A stretch of 44,233 nt of DNA from an uncultured Bacteroidota bacterium (GCA_903927935.1 CAIYOV010000081.1:1-44233); one strand, 5' to 3'; counted from the first letter of the stretch, positions 8,881-17,504 are shown. Numbers and translations: made by a program. The notes: generated from the letters alone by a model not told the origin.

Positions 8881-9135
8881 AACGGGAAAGTTCCCGCCAT
8901 ATAAAATGGGTTGAAAACATAGGTCGGGTAAGTTACCGGGATATAAAACGGATTGAAAATACAGGTCGGGAAAGTTCCCGAAGCATAAAATGAATTGAAA
9001 AAACGTGTCGGGAAAGTTCCCGATGTATAAAATGGATTGAAATGATATGTCGGGAAAGTTCGAGGCATGTAAAATGAGTTGAAAACATAGGTCGGGAAAG
9101 TTCCCGGTCTGCCAAACAGGGTTAAACTATTTCAT
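8881..9135 (+). repeat. Six-copy tandem array with exact 42-bp period
   Basis: The core GGGAAAGTTCCCG (or a close variant) begins at 8884, 8926, 8968, 9010, 9052 and 9094, always 42 bp apart with no indel. Each core is followed by 3-4 variable bases, then a TAAAATG-G-ATTGAAAA block and another variable stretch ending in GGTC or TGTC. The core is a near palindrome (CGGGAA, AG, TTCCCG). Copy 2 reads GGTAAGTTACC, again a perfect palindrome after two changes. The array ends about 20 bp before the ATG of the decayed gene at 9154. Because 42 is divisible by 3, several frames stay open, which yields spurious repeat peptides. Confidence 0.9.
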
Positions 9136-9153
9136 TACATAAAAACAAACATC

Positions 9154-9529
9154 ATGACACACGAATGGAAAGTATTAAACAATCAGTTTTTGAATGAAAC
9201 CAACGACAGCTACAAAAAAGCCCTTAAACTGAGCAAGCATCACGATTCGGCATTAAACGTAGTATGCCACGCTTTACAACCGCTACCATCCGCTGCACGA
9301 AGCTCTGGGAAACAAATACAGCCATTGGAGGGCCGATGGCTGTGTTATTATCTGCACTACCGGCTTGCCCGCCAGCCCCTGTGTGGCAGGTTACCAATTA
9401 ACTTCGGGCACTACGTTTAAAGATAAAATTTCGGCATTGGGCAGAGACCTTAATCTTCAGAATATTCAGTTTACCAACCCGGGCTTAGATACGGTGGTGG
9501 TGCGTGCCGGGGTGAAAATAAATCAGTAA
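9154..9529 (+). pseudogene. Frameshifted Bacteroidota-type hypothetical gene
   Basis: The first 37 codons (MTHEWKVLNNQFLNETNDSY... to LNVV) and the +1 frame that follows (YATLYNRYHPLHEALGNKYSHW ... to a TAA at 9527) together form one sensible protein of about 125 aa. The original frame instead degenerates after codon 37 and stops at 9420. Adding a lost TA within GTAGTATGCC (9262-9268) would restore VVYATLYNRYHPLHEA, so a two-base deletion is the simplest lesion. The pattern LYNRYHPLHEAL recalls a group of short uncharacterised proteins I associate with Bacteroidota. The function is unknown. It lies directly behind the 42-bp array, and its C-terminal half may also be internally deleted. Confidence 0.65.
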
Positions 9530-9545
9530 GTGCTTTTTAAAAAAG

Positions 9546-9579
9546 AAGAGAGCGGCCGTGGGGACGGAACCGCTCTCTT
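9546..9579. terminator. Bidirectional terminator hairpin
   Basis: Ten perfect base pairs (AAGAGAGCGG with CCGCTCTCTT) around a 14-nt loop, between two convergent units. A-rich sequence on the left and T-rich on the right let it serve both strands. Confidence 0.8.
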
Positions 9580-9596
9580 TACATAAAAAGGGGAAA

Positions 9597-10280
9597 TTAA
9601 TTTACTGGGTCATTCAGCAAACTGATGGCGCCATTATCTAAACTGTAAACGGCACCGGTAATTTCAATTTTATTTTCCTGCACCAGGGGCAATAAAACGG
9701 GGTCGGCATTTTTAAGAAAATGAACCGCATGCAATATGTTTGCGCGCACGGCCAGGCCAATGTTTTTTTTCTCTGCTTCGGGCAGTTGTTTTTCTTCGGC
9801 TTCTGCGCTCAGGTAATCTACAATCTTTCCAATATGGGATTCATGTAATTCGGGGGTATCGTTAAGGTATGCCTTCACGGCTCCGCAGTTTTCGTGGCCC
9901 AGCACAATTATCTGCTTACATTTTAAATGCTCCACAGCATATTCAATACTGCCCAGTTCATAATCGCCAATTACATTTCCGGCTGTGCGCACTACAAATA
10001 AATCGCCAAGTCCCTGGTCAAAAATTAGCTCGGGCGGCACCCTCGAATCGGAGCAGCAAACTACAATAGCAAAAGGCGTTTGCCCCTTTTTTAAATCTTG
10101 GATTCTTTGAATGCTTTCATCGGGATGCTCCGCTGCACCGGCTACAAAGCGTTTGTTGCCATCCAGCAATTTTTCTAAAGGGGTAGAAGCGGTAATTACT
10201 TCATGATTATCCATCGGGCCATAACCGCAACCGGTTGCAAAAAGCAGCAAGGCAAAAAATGCCGCAGGTTTAAAATTCAT
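9597..10280 (-). CDS. Beta-class carbonic anhydrase with lipoprotein signal
   Basis: A 227-aa beta-carbonic anhydrase interconverting CO2 and bicarbonate. The zinc site is complete: Cys76-x-Asp78-x-Arg80 (CSDSR), His129 and Cys132 (GHENCG). Further family motifs are VPPELIFDQGLGDLFVVRTAGN and GSIEYAVEHL. The N-terminus MNFKPAAFFALLLFATGCGY is a lipoprotein signal with a lipobox ending at Cys18, so the enzyme is probably tethered in the periplasm or outside; most beta-class enzymes are cytoplasmic. A hairpin (ATAGCCGGT/ACCGGTTAT, 10298-10321) lies just before the start codon, and a terminator-like hairpin in the same direction lies 160 bp upstream, hinting at control in the leader. Confidence 0.92.
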   Translation of the reverse strand: MNFKPAAFFALLLFATGCGYGPMDNHEVITASTPLEKLLDGNKRFVAGAAEHPDESIQRIQDLKKGQTPFAIVVCCSDSRVPPELIFDQGLGDLFVVRTAGNVIGDYELGSIEYAVEHLKCKQIIVLGHENCGAVKAYLNDTPELHESHIGKIVDYLSAEAEEKQLPEAEKKNIGLAVRANILHAVHFLKNADPVLLPLVQENKIEITGAVYSLDNGAISLLNDPVN

Positions 10281-10434
10281 AACCTTCCTGTTTTTATAAC
10301 CGGTGTCATTACCGGCTATTCATGGGCAAAGAAGAGGACTATCAGTCACGTGTTAGCTGATTATTGTCAGCCGAATTTCTCTTTTTCCTCAGTTCATGCG
10401 GTATAAGTGTTTAGTGGCTGATGATGGAGGAAAA

Positions 10435-10514
10435 TAAAAACCCCCAATGAATTTCTCATCGGGGGCAACCAGCGTTTTCATAGCCTCAAAGCCGGTTTAC
10501 TAAAAGCGAATGTT
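10435..10514 (-). ncRNA. Candidate small RNA or attenuated leader upstream of the carbonic anhydrase gene
   Basis: A minus-strand -7 element (TAAATTTG, at 10521-10528) matches TAnnTTTG exactly. About 80 nt downstream lies a strong terminator at 10441-10465. In between, AACCGGC can pair with GCTGGTT (seven pairs, one G-U). A 30-codon frame starting ATGAAAACGCTG crosses the terminator and could be a leader peptide or chance. This could be an independent small RNA, or the early-terminated leader of the carbonic anhydrase mRNA, which begins 160 bp further on. Confidence 0.4.
10441..10465 (-). terminator. Rho-independent terminator (minus strand)
   Basis: CCCCC and GGGGG arms extended by ATGA/TCAT around a 5-nt loop, followed on the minus strand by TTTTTATTTT (10431-10440). 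It lies upstream of, and in the same direction as, the carbonic anhydrase gene. Confidence 0.7.
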
Positions 10515-10520
10515 ATGAAA

Positions 10521-10528
10521 CAAATTTA
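10521..10528 (-). promoter_or_regulatory. -7 element TAAATTTG (minus strand)
   Basis: An exact TAnnTTTG match on the minus strand. The nearest TTTG upstream is only 13 bp away, shorter than usual, so the -33 box is uncertain. Confidence 0.45.
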
Positions 10529-10610
10529 CGTTGCCCGAAAACAAAAAGTGTCACAGAAATGTAAATAAACCATCACCGTTAAGAAAATGACAGTGGTGTG
10601 ACAAATCACA

Positions 10611-10695
10611 CCCAACCTCCTAAAGGGGCCTCAATACAGAAATACAAAGTTTGGCTGTGTGCTTTTCAAGACCCCTTTAAGAGATTAAGGGGTAA
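10611..10695. repeat. Gene-less inverted pair of the DUF559-associated repeat (REPIN-like)
   Basis: The left copy (10611-10631, with CCTCCTAAAGGGGCCT) and the right copy (10668-10695, with AAGACCCCTTTAAGAG then AAGGGGT) are diverged versions of the perfect repeats bounding the nuclease gene at 34599-35049. They are in opposite orientation with 36 bp between. The interior shares GAAATACAAA and GCTTTT with the pair at 20108-20190. Confidence 0.7.
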
Positions 10696-10696
10696 T

Positions 10697-10720
10697 AAAA
10701 AAGGCCGCAAAATGGCGGCC
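10697..10720 (-). terminator. Terminator of the small secreted protein gene
   Basis: GGCCGC/GCGGCC with a 6-nt loop, followed on the minus strand by TTTTTT. It lies 29 bp past the stop of the gene at 10749-11153. Confidence 0.85.
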
Positions 10721-10748
10721 CGTTTGGTTTATCGTTTAATGTCTTTTT

Positions 10749-11153
10749 TTAATATTGAAGCGATGGCAATAACACTGACGGGTAAGCCCTTTCCACACCA
10801 TCTTTAGTAACCGTTTTAACGCGGTAGTAAACATCTTTGTTGGCAGCGTAAGGATACCTGTCTGTGTGTACAAAATCCCCTTTTTCAGTTTTGGCATCGG
10901 CACATGAAATGTATTTGCATTTGCCAAAATAGTCGGGTGTTTCAGCACTGCGTTCAATTACAACATGATCGTACTTGCTCATGCTCTTTATCATTATATG
11001 AAGTTTTATTTCACCGTTTACACGTTTCACCTCTATGGCTATTTCTTCGTCAGAAGATTTAAAGGAGGAGCTATTTTGATTTTCTCCGTTTGCAAACACC
11101 GCGAAAACACCAACTGCAAATATTACAGTGAGTGTAATCAAGATTCTTTTCAT
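10749..11153 (-). CDS. Small secreted protein of unknown function
   Basis: A 134-aa protein with a clear signal peptide (MKRILITLTVIFAVGVFAVFANG) and a mature domain of about 110 aa. The end of that domain (VYYRVKTVTKDGVERAYPSV) resembles the last strands of a fibronectin-III-like or T9SS-cargo beta sandwich (YYRVK...DG..YS). Two cysteines (GKCKYISCAD) could form a disulfide. There is no T9SS sorting domain, so it is likely periplasmic. A strong terminator follows. It lies in the same direction as the large SprB-repeat gene upstream (start 14203), but a 95-bp gap separates them. Function unknown. Confidence 0.75.
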   Translation of the reverse strand: MKRILITLTVIFAVGVFAVFANGENQNSSSFKSSDEEIAIEVKRVNGEIKLHIMIKSMSKYDHVVIERSAETPDYFGKCKYISCADAKTEKGDFVHTDRYPYAANKDVYYRVKTVTKDGVERAYPSVLLPSLQY

Positions 11154-11248
11154 CGTATTTAATATGAGTATTGTTCTATGTTGTTGTTGAAAATTTGGTC
11201 CATCCCTTGTGTTGTGAAAGATATATGTGACATTTCCTCCAATGGCAT

Positions 11249-14203
11249 TTATCTTACTAAGGTAGCCGTGCCTCTTTCGGTAGCATGCACACCGTTGATG
11301 TAAGTAACATTAAATTCCCACACATAAGCCCCTACCGGTTGCTCTCTGTTGCGGAAAATCCCGTCCCAGCCATCACCGGGCAGCATATTGGTATTTGTAT
11401 AAACCAACTCGCCCCACCGGTTGTAAACCGAGAATTCCAATTTCTGCACGTTGCGCATAATGGCAACCAGTTTGTCGTTCACGTTATCGCCATTGGGCGA
11501 AAAGGCAGTGGGTACTAGTACCACAAATTTATCGGGCTTGCAGCTTTCGGGGTCAGTAGCAGGGTCATCTAAAAAGGTTTGTCCGCTTGCCTGGCATCCG
11601 TTGGCATCGGTCAGGGTTACGGCATAAAATCCCCTGCGTATTTTTTCAACAAATGCAGCTGTATCAGCTAACGAAGTGCTCCAGGCATATTTCATGGGCG
11701 CAACACCACCGGTAGAACTGGCGGTAACCGCACCGGTTGAGTCGCCAATGCAGCTTGGGTTAATGCCAATCACCGTTACAATAAATGGCGAAGGTGCATT
11801 TACGCCAATGGCATCGGTTTCGGTACAGTTGTTGGCATCGGTCACGGTTAAGTTAAATGAACCGGAGCTAACCAGAGGGTTCTGCTGGGTAGAAGTAAAT
11901 CCACCGTTGCTTGTCCAGTGATACCCGTAAGGTGCAGTGCCACCGGTAACCACAGTTGTAATAGAACCGTTGCCCGAGTCAGCACACAGCGGCTCAAAAG
12001 CAGTGAGTTGAATATTGATGACCGTTGGCGAGGTGATAGTAGAAGTAACAATAGTATCGCAACCGTTCACATCTTCAATAACCACCGAAAAGGGACCGGC
12101 ATTTAAACCGGTTACAGATGTGGTAGTAGAAAAATTACTCCAGAAATAAGTGTAAGGCGAAGTTTCACCGCTCACTGTTACCGATGCGGTTCCATCCGTT
12201 GCGCCATAGCATAAAAGATTAGTGGTGCTTAATGAAATATTATAAGGCGTTGGCTCGGTGAGTGTTGAAGTAACTGTTACCGTGCAGGCGTTGGCATCAC
12301 TTACGGTTACATTGTGTGTTCCCGCTACAACATTGTTCAGGTTTTGAGTAGTCGCATTGGTTGGTGCACTCCACCGATATGTATACGGCTGAACACCTCC
12401 GTTAACAGTTATGTCTACAATGCCATCGCTGCCTGCATTACAACGTGGATTAAAAGTAAATGAAACAGAAGATGTAAGCAGGGTTGGCTCAGTAACCGTG
12501 TAGCTGTTTCCAGCTGTGCAACCAATGTTATCAGTAACAGAAATGGTGTAATTGCCCGGGCCAAGATTTGTATTATCTTCTGTAACCACTCCGGCATTGC
12601 TCCATGCAAAATTTAATGGCGGTTGTCCGCCTGTTGAGGTCAAATAAATTCCTCCGTTGGCAGCACCAAAGCATTGAACGTTTACTAAACTGTCAAGTGT
12701 AATTACAACGGTTGTCGTATTTGGAACCGTAGTATTGGCAGTTACCGTGCAAAATTTATTATCGGTTACCGTGACAATATAATTGGCGGCACATAGATAC
12801 GTGGCATTTTGTAATTGTTGCGGAGGAAGCGAGTTCCATGCATAAGTATAAGGAGGTGTTCCGCCCTGTGCGGTAACCGTTGCTGAGCCATCGCAGGCAC
12901 CACCGCAGGTAACCGGAGTGCCGGTGGCATTAGCTGTAAGTTGGGTAGGAACATTTATCTGAACAGATGCCGTTGCATTACATCCTTTAGCATCGGTTAC
13001 TGTAATTCCAAAAGTTCCTCCGGTTAATCCGGATACAGAATTTACGTTACCCTGAGCAGGATTCCAGGTGTAAGTGAACGGAGGTGTTCCTCCCTGTATA
13101 TTGGCCGTAATTTGTCCATCACTTCCGCCAAAGCACGAAACATCCTGTGCAACAGGTGTTACGGCAAAAACAAAATTCGGGTTATCTGAAACAGTAAGGG
13201 TAAATGTTCCAAAATCACCGGCAGTTTTTCCGTCTACTACCAAATAGTAATCGCCAGGCTGACAGATAGAATAGGCAAGTGTAGACTGTGTTCCGCCACA
13301 GGCATCATCATTCGCGGTATCAGGCACCGCCTGTCCGCAGGCACTGTACATATATAAATAGCTATCGAATTGCGCACCGGTTAATCCGCATAGCGAAGCC
13401 GTAATTCCTATAGGCTGATTGACATGAAATTTATACCACACATCATTTCCGGGTGAAGCCGGATGTGTATTTGAATAACATTCGTTGCTGTTAAAGTTAG
13501 ATAGTGATCCACCGGTGGTAAGCGTTCCCATATCAATAGCATTGGCACAAGAGGTGCCGCTGGTATAACGCCAGTAAGTTTCAATTTCGGGTTTCCAATC
13601 TGTCCCGCAACCTCCGGTAATAAATCCCTGATTATACCATTGACAGGGTGGTCCGTTACGGTAAGGCAGAGCTGTTTTAAATGGGTCGGCATTGCATAGT
13701 TTATCATCACCTTCATTCAATCCTATACAAATACCAAAAACCGGAATACCGCAACATTGATTTCCATTGTAAGAGCAAACCTGCCCGTTGGAACAAAAAC
13801 CAATCAATGCGTCAGATGGATTATCATCCTCGTATGCATACATCTTTAAATCGTAAAACTGAGGAACAGTAGCGGTGGGATAAGTGAAATTGAAAATAAT
13901 ATCATTAATGGCAGGGGTAATTTGCGGAAGATTAGGAATGGCGAATTGATGACAGGTGTTAGGTCCTTGCCATCCCTGTCCGTCTAAGTCGGCATTATCA
14001 CGTGCCTGCATCCGGATAATTGGTTCATCGGGGGCAAAACCGACACCCAGTAAGCTGGCGTCTGTTTCAGTAAAACCAACCTGTACATCTTTTAGTCGCA
14101 CCTGTAACTGAATGGGTCCGTCAGAAAAAGTTTGCGCAAAAAGCTGGTGGCAAGAAAGAAACACAGTAAAAACCAAAAATGGTTTCAGGTAAAATTTTTT
14201 CAT
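11249..14203 (-). CDS. SprB-repeat surface protein with gliding-motility-associated C-terminal (T9SS type B) domain
   Basis: A 984-aa exported protein. After the signal peptide (MKKFYLKPFLVFTVFL...LFAQ) come about 330 residues of cysteine-rich N-terminal region, including a prepeptidase-C-like beta domain (residues ~215-340; GNDVWYKFHV, FDSYLYMYSACG, GDYYLVVDG). Seven SprB repeats of about 70 aa follow, each with C-x-G...DG...GG..PY.Y.W...G.Y.V.V.D..GC. The C-terminal ~90 aa ([31 protein letters not shown]) is the CHU_C/type B T9SS domain, which directs export and surface attachment through a PorP/SprF partner. It is probably an adhesin-like surface filament; ligand unknown. The start at 14203 is fixed by the signal peptide. 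A TACTTTTA box lies at 14222-14229 on the minus strand. Confidence 0.9.
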   Translation of the reverse strand: MKKFYLKPFLVFTVFLSCHQLFAQTFSDGPIQLQVRLKDVQVGFTETDASLLGVGFAPDEPIIRMQARDNADLDGQGWQGPNTCHQFAIPNLPQITPAINDIIFNFTYPTATVPQFYDLKMYAYEDDNPSDALIGFCSNGQVCSYNGNQCCGIPVFGICIGLNEGDDKLCNADPFKTALPYRNGPPCQWYNQGFITGGCGTDWKPEIETYWRYTSGTSCANAIDMGTLTTGGSLSNFNSNECYSNTHPASPGNDVWYKFHVNQPIGITASLCGLTGAQFDSYLYMYSACGQAVPDTANDDACGGTQSTLAYSICQPGDYYLVVDGKTAGDFGTFTLTVSDNPNFVFAVTPVAQDVSCFGGSDGQITANIQGGTPPFTYTWNPAQGNVNSVSGLTGGTFGITVTDAKGCNATASVQINVPTQLTANATGTPVTCGGACDGSATVTAQGGTPPYTYAWNSLPPQQLQNATYLCAANYIVTVTDNKFCTVTANTTVPNTTTVVITLDSLVNVQCFGAANGGIYLTSTGGQPPLNFAWSNAGVVTEDNTNLGPGNYTISVTDNIGCTAGNSYTVTEPTLLTSSVSFTFNPRCNAGSDGIVDITVNGGVQPYTYRWSAPTNATTQNLNNVVAGTHNVTVSDANACTVTVTSTLTEPTPYNISLSTTNLLCYGATDGTASVTVSGETSPYTYFWSNFSTTTSVTGLNAGPFSVVIEDVNGCDTIVTSTITSPTVINIQLTAFEPLCADSGNGSITTVVTGGTAPYGYHWTSNGGFTSTQQNPLVSSGSFNLTVTDANNCTETDAIGVNAPSPFIVTVIGINPSCIGDSTGAVTASSTGGVAPMKYAWSTSLADTAAFVEKIRRGFYAVTLTDANGCQASGQTFLDDPATDPESCKPDKFVVLVPTAFSPNGDNVNDKLVAIMRNVQKLEFSVYNRWGELVYTNTNMLPGDGWDGIFRNREQPVGAYVWEFNVTYINGVHATERGTATLVR

Positions 14204-14379
14204 TCAGATTTTTTGAATTCGTAAAAGTAAATTATTTCTCATTCTGTAATAAGATTTAACCAAGCTGTTTTTAGTTGTTTTACGAAAAGGGTAAAGCAGT
14301 TTTATTATTTCGAAACTAATTGCTAACATTATCGGCTCAAATTTTTTTGTAACAGAACCCGTAATAAAACTAACAGCAC

Positions 14380-17300
14380 ATGAGAAAATTTTCCACTCTT
14401 GTAATTGCCATCATCATTCTTCATTTTTCTTCCTATGCCCAGGTAATGAACGGGCAGTTGGATGACATTAAAGAGTTCAGTACAAAAGTTACTGTTCCGT
14501 TTGTAATGCCCGATGGCGTTAAACTATTCACCGATGTCTACGTGCCACGTGTGCGCGATTCTCTGGTAGTTAATCTAGGCACACTAAACATATTAGGCAC
14601 ATCGCTGGTAACCAATCCCATTACATTTATACCAAACGGGGCCCAAATAATTTGTTACGACTCCTTGAACGGACAACCGAACCCCAACCCCTACGCTTTA
14701 CCAACTATTTTTACAAGAACACCTTATGACAAAGGAGACTTTGATGAGTTGGGAGGCATTCTTCCTATTCTCGGATACAACTATATGTTGCAGGATATGC
14801 GCGGAAGATATTCATCGGAGGGTGTTTACTTCCCGATGTATTCAGATAGCTGGAATAAAAACCCGTACCATCCCTTTGGCCACGTACTCGATTATCTGCC
14901 AACTAACGACCCGAGATATTCAAACAAACATGAAGACGGATATGAATCGGTGAAAATTATTTCAACGCTTGACTCGGCTTACGCAGCAAGTGTTGGTGCT
15001 ACAGCCTTGGCAAATTTATTTACCGGTTATCCGCACACCAGCACCCGTGTAAATGACGGAACTATCGGTATGTTTGGTGCTTCTGCTCTTGGTAACACTC
15101 AATTGCAGTTGGCGTTGGCACACCGTTGCTCAGATTCATTGCCGCACCTGAAATGTTTAATGCCGATAGTAGCTACTACCGAACATTATATTTCAACAGG
15201 ATATAACAACGGTGTTCTCCGCGACAGAATTGTAACCGGTTGGTTAAAAGGGCAAATTTTCAGTGGAACAGATGATGATTTGATACCGGTTGATAACGAC
15301 CGTCAAAACACAGTTCACACTTCGTTTGATTATGATTTGCCAAAAACAATTACGTTAAACGGGGTGACAAAAACTTTCCAGCAAAATAAATTTGATGCTG
15401 CAAACCTTTCTATTGACCACTTTACAGCTATGCGTTATTTAAAGTTAGACGGAACACTTGGCAATGCCGGGTTCTATCCTAACTCAACAGGTCGTCCGGA
15501 TATGGACGGAAGCTCTGCTCCGGTTAGTGCAAATGGAGAGGCTGTTAATACTATTAATCCCGATTCTGTTCAAACCCCTTTACCAAACCTTACCCATAGC
15601 CGCTACGAAAACCAGAACATACCAACGCTTCACATTACCGGATGGTGGGATATTTTTACAGAAGGACAAATCAATAACTCTAATTTTTCACGCGATGTAC
15701 TTACCGGCACTCCAAAGTTGATGCAGAAAATGGTAATTGGACCATGGGCGCACCAAACTATTGCCAGCCGGGTTTCAGGGGATAGAATATATCCGAAAAA
15801 CGTAACTGACCTTACAAAAATAGATCTCTCTAATTTCAACATTAACAATGTTCCTATTAATGAAATTGTAAAGTCTGATTTAGTGACTTGGTTTCGCTAT
15901 AACCTGAACTACAATGCTGACTATTTTGTGGGCGAACCGAAATTCATTATCCGCGAAAGCCACAACTGGCAAGTGCTGGGTAATATTCCCGGGATAGGCG
16001 ATATTCTTATCCGGGTTCCTTCTCAGGATTATGTAGTGCCATTTATTAAAATGGTTAATTTTCTTGGAGGCAACGGAACACTTTCCGATTTGCCAATTCA
16101 GTTAAGCGCACAAGGGGCAGTTATTAATACCACACAAAATGTGCCTACTTTAGGCTCAGGACTTACTCAGTTTGCGGGCCATCCGCTTACCGAAATTCCT
16201 TTTCGCGACTTTTTGAATGCTTGCCCTAATTACAGATATTATGTTCCAGGACCCGATTCGGCAGCAGACGCGGCAGCAGGGTTTCCCGATAATTACCAGA
16301 TGGGGAACTTTTGGGTTGGCTCTGACCAATTTCCTCCTAACGAGCACATTCAATGGCAAAAAATGTATCTGCACCAGAACGGAACCCTCAACAGCAATGC
16401 ACCGGTGCAGGATGAAGGATATAAACTATATGTAACCGATCCGGATGACCCAATTCTTAGTGTTGGAGGAAGTAACATGATAGTTCGTTCTCCAGATGGA
16501 ACCAGAAACTCGCAAAGCCAGATGGAGATGACTGACCCAACCAATGCACCATATACGATGGATCGTGAAGGCGTCATTCAATTCAACAGTGAACCTATTA
16601 CCGATTCGTTTACCATTATCGGTTTGCCGGTTTGCAGTTTGTATGCTAAAACAAATCCTACAGGTGTTGCCAGCGGACCTACGGATTGTGATTGGGACTT
16701 CCGCTTATGCGATGTATGGCCTGATGGAAGAGTTTATTTTGTGCAGGAAGGAATTGTAGGTGCGCGCGGCAGAGAGTGGGCACGTGCCCTGGTTGACCAA
16801 ATGGGAACACCCGGTGCTGATACCTATGTGAACGGTAAAGAGGATGTGGGTGACCGCGACATACCATACAGCAACATCAACATAGGCGATATATATGAGT
16901 ATGTATTCAAGATGATGCCTATTGGATATACCTTTGCAAAAGGACATAGACTTCGTGTGCTTGTAAATTCAACCAATTATACACGTTATCAGGTGAATCC
17001 GAATTTACCATTGGAAGACGGAGAATTTTTCCGCAGAAAACCAGGCGATGGTCAATTCTATATGTTCCATGGTCAGCAAATGTTTCCGCGCGTAGCAGTT
17101 CAGCGTGTTCACTTCTCGCCCGATCATCCTACCAGCATTAACTTCCCGGTATATAATAAAGATTACCAATACAACCCCGTTAAGCCTATAACAGCTGAAT
17201 CAAAGTTTGACATTTCTGTGTTCCCGAATCCGGCTTCTGAGAAAATTCAAATTTTCTCGAATATGCAAGGCGACCATGAACTGGTGATTACCGATATTAC

Positions 17301-17442
17301 CGGAAGAACTGTTCTTACAGGAAGATTTGATGACAATATTATTCTCAACACCGAAACTTTTGGCAAGGGAATTTATTTTGCTACTGTTAGTGACTTAAAC
17401 AATAGGGCTGAGAAAGTAACCAAGAAATTTATTGTTCAATAA
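14380..17442 (+). CDS. Secreted CocE/NonD (S15) family hydrolase with T9SS type A sorting domain
   Basis: A 1020-aa exported member of the X-prolyl dipeptidyl-peptidase / cocaine-esterase family (alpha/beta-hydrolase). A signal peptide (MRKFSTLVIAIIILHFSSYAQ) is followed by the catalytic domain, with FTDVYVPR, TPYDKGDFDELG, MLQDMRGRYSSEG and the nucleophile elbow GASALG (Ser235; the usual form is GxSYxG, here with Ala for Tyr). ITGWWDIFTEG and GPWAHQ probably carry the Asp and His. The jelly-roll C-terminal S15 domain follows (PIGYTFAKGHRLRVLVNSTNY). The end (VFPNPASEKIQIFS...GKGIYFATV...KKFIVQ) is a type A T9SS sorting domain. At 1020 aa it is longer than typical family members (~600 aa). 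It probably cleaves extracellular peptides or esters. A strong terminator follows. Confidence 0.9.
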   Translation: MRKFSTLVIAIIILHFSSYAQVMNGQLDDIKEFSTKVTVPFVMPDGVKLFTDVYVPRVRDSLVVNLGTLNILGTSLVTNPITFIPNGAQIICYDSLNGQPNPNPYALPTIFTRTPYDKGDFDELGGILPILGYNYMLQDMRGRYSSEGVYFPMYSDSWNKNPYHPFGHVLDYLPTNDPRYSNKHEDGYESVKIISTLDSAYAASVGATALANLFTGYPHTSTRVNDGTIGMFGASALGNTQLQLALAHRCSDSLPHLKCLMPIVATTEHYISTGYNNGVLRDRIVTGWLKGQIFSGTDDDLIPVDNDRQNTVHTSFDYDLPKTITLNGVTKTFQQNKFDAANLSIDHFTAMRYLKLDGTLGNAGFYPNSTGRPDMDGSSAPVSANGEAVNTINPDSVQTPLPNLTHSRYENQNIPTLHITGWWDIFTEGQINNSNFSRDVLTGTPKLMQKMVIGPWAHQTIASRVSGDRIYPKNVTDLTKIDLSNFNINNVPINEIVKSDLVTWFRYNLNYNADYFVGEPKFIIRESHNWQVLGNIPGIGDILIRVPSQDYVVPFIKMVNFLGGNGTLSDLPIQLSAQGAVINTTQNVPTLGSGLTQFAGHPLTEIPFRDFLNACPNYRYYVPGPDSAADAAAGFPDNYQMGNFWVGSDQFPPNEHIQWQKMYLHQNGTLNSNAPVQDEGYKLYVTDPDDPILSVGGSNMIVRSPDGTRNSQSQMEMTDPTNAPYTMDREGVIQFNSEPITDSFTIIGLPVCSLYAKTNPTGVASGPTDCDWDFRLCDVWPDGRVYFVQEGIVGARGREWARALVDQMGTPGADTYVNGKEDVGDRDIPYSNINIGDIYEYVFKMMPIGYTFAKGHRLRVLVNSTNYTRYQVNPNLPLEDGEFFRRKPGDGQFYMFHGQQMFPRVAVQRVHFSPDHPTSINFPVYNKDYQYNPVKPITAESKFDISVFPNPASEKIQIFSNMQGDHELVITDITGRTVLTGRFDDNIILNTETFGKGIYFATVSDLNNRAEKVTKKFIVQ

Positions 17443-17460
17443 TTAAATACCTAAGTTCAC

Positions 17461-17497
17461 GAAACGCCTCTCATAAACTGAGGGGCGTTTCTTTTTT
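17461..17497 (+). terminator. Rho-independent terminator of the S15 hydrolase gene
   Basis: Twelve pairs (GAAACGCCTCTC with GAGGGGCGTTTC, one G-U), a 7-nt loop and six T's. The T-run directly abuts the adk -7 element. Confidence 0.9.
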
Positions 17498-17504
17498 ATA
17501 TTCG
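17497..17504 (+). promoter_or_regulatory. -7 element TATATTCG of adk
   Basis: TATATTCGCGCC lies 22 bp before the adk ATG and touches the preceding terminator. The same TATATTCGCGCC string precedes the PfkB gene at 33633. Confidence 0.6.

Noticed and set aside
8823-9115. Minus-strand frames giving 14-residue repeat peptides (GTFPTRFFNSFYAS type) over the 42-bp array
   Set aside because: The period is a multiple of three, so several frames stay open together; no signal peptide, start context or neighbouring gene supports translation.
8881-9135. CRISPR array
   Set aside because: Conserved blocks cover most of each unit and there are no unique 30-40 bp spacers or nearby cas genes.
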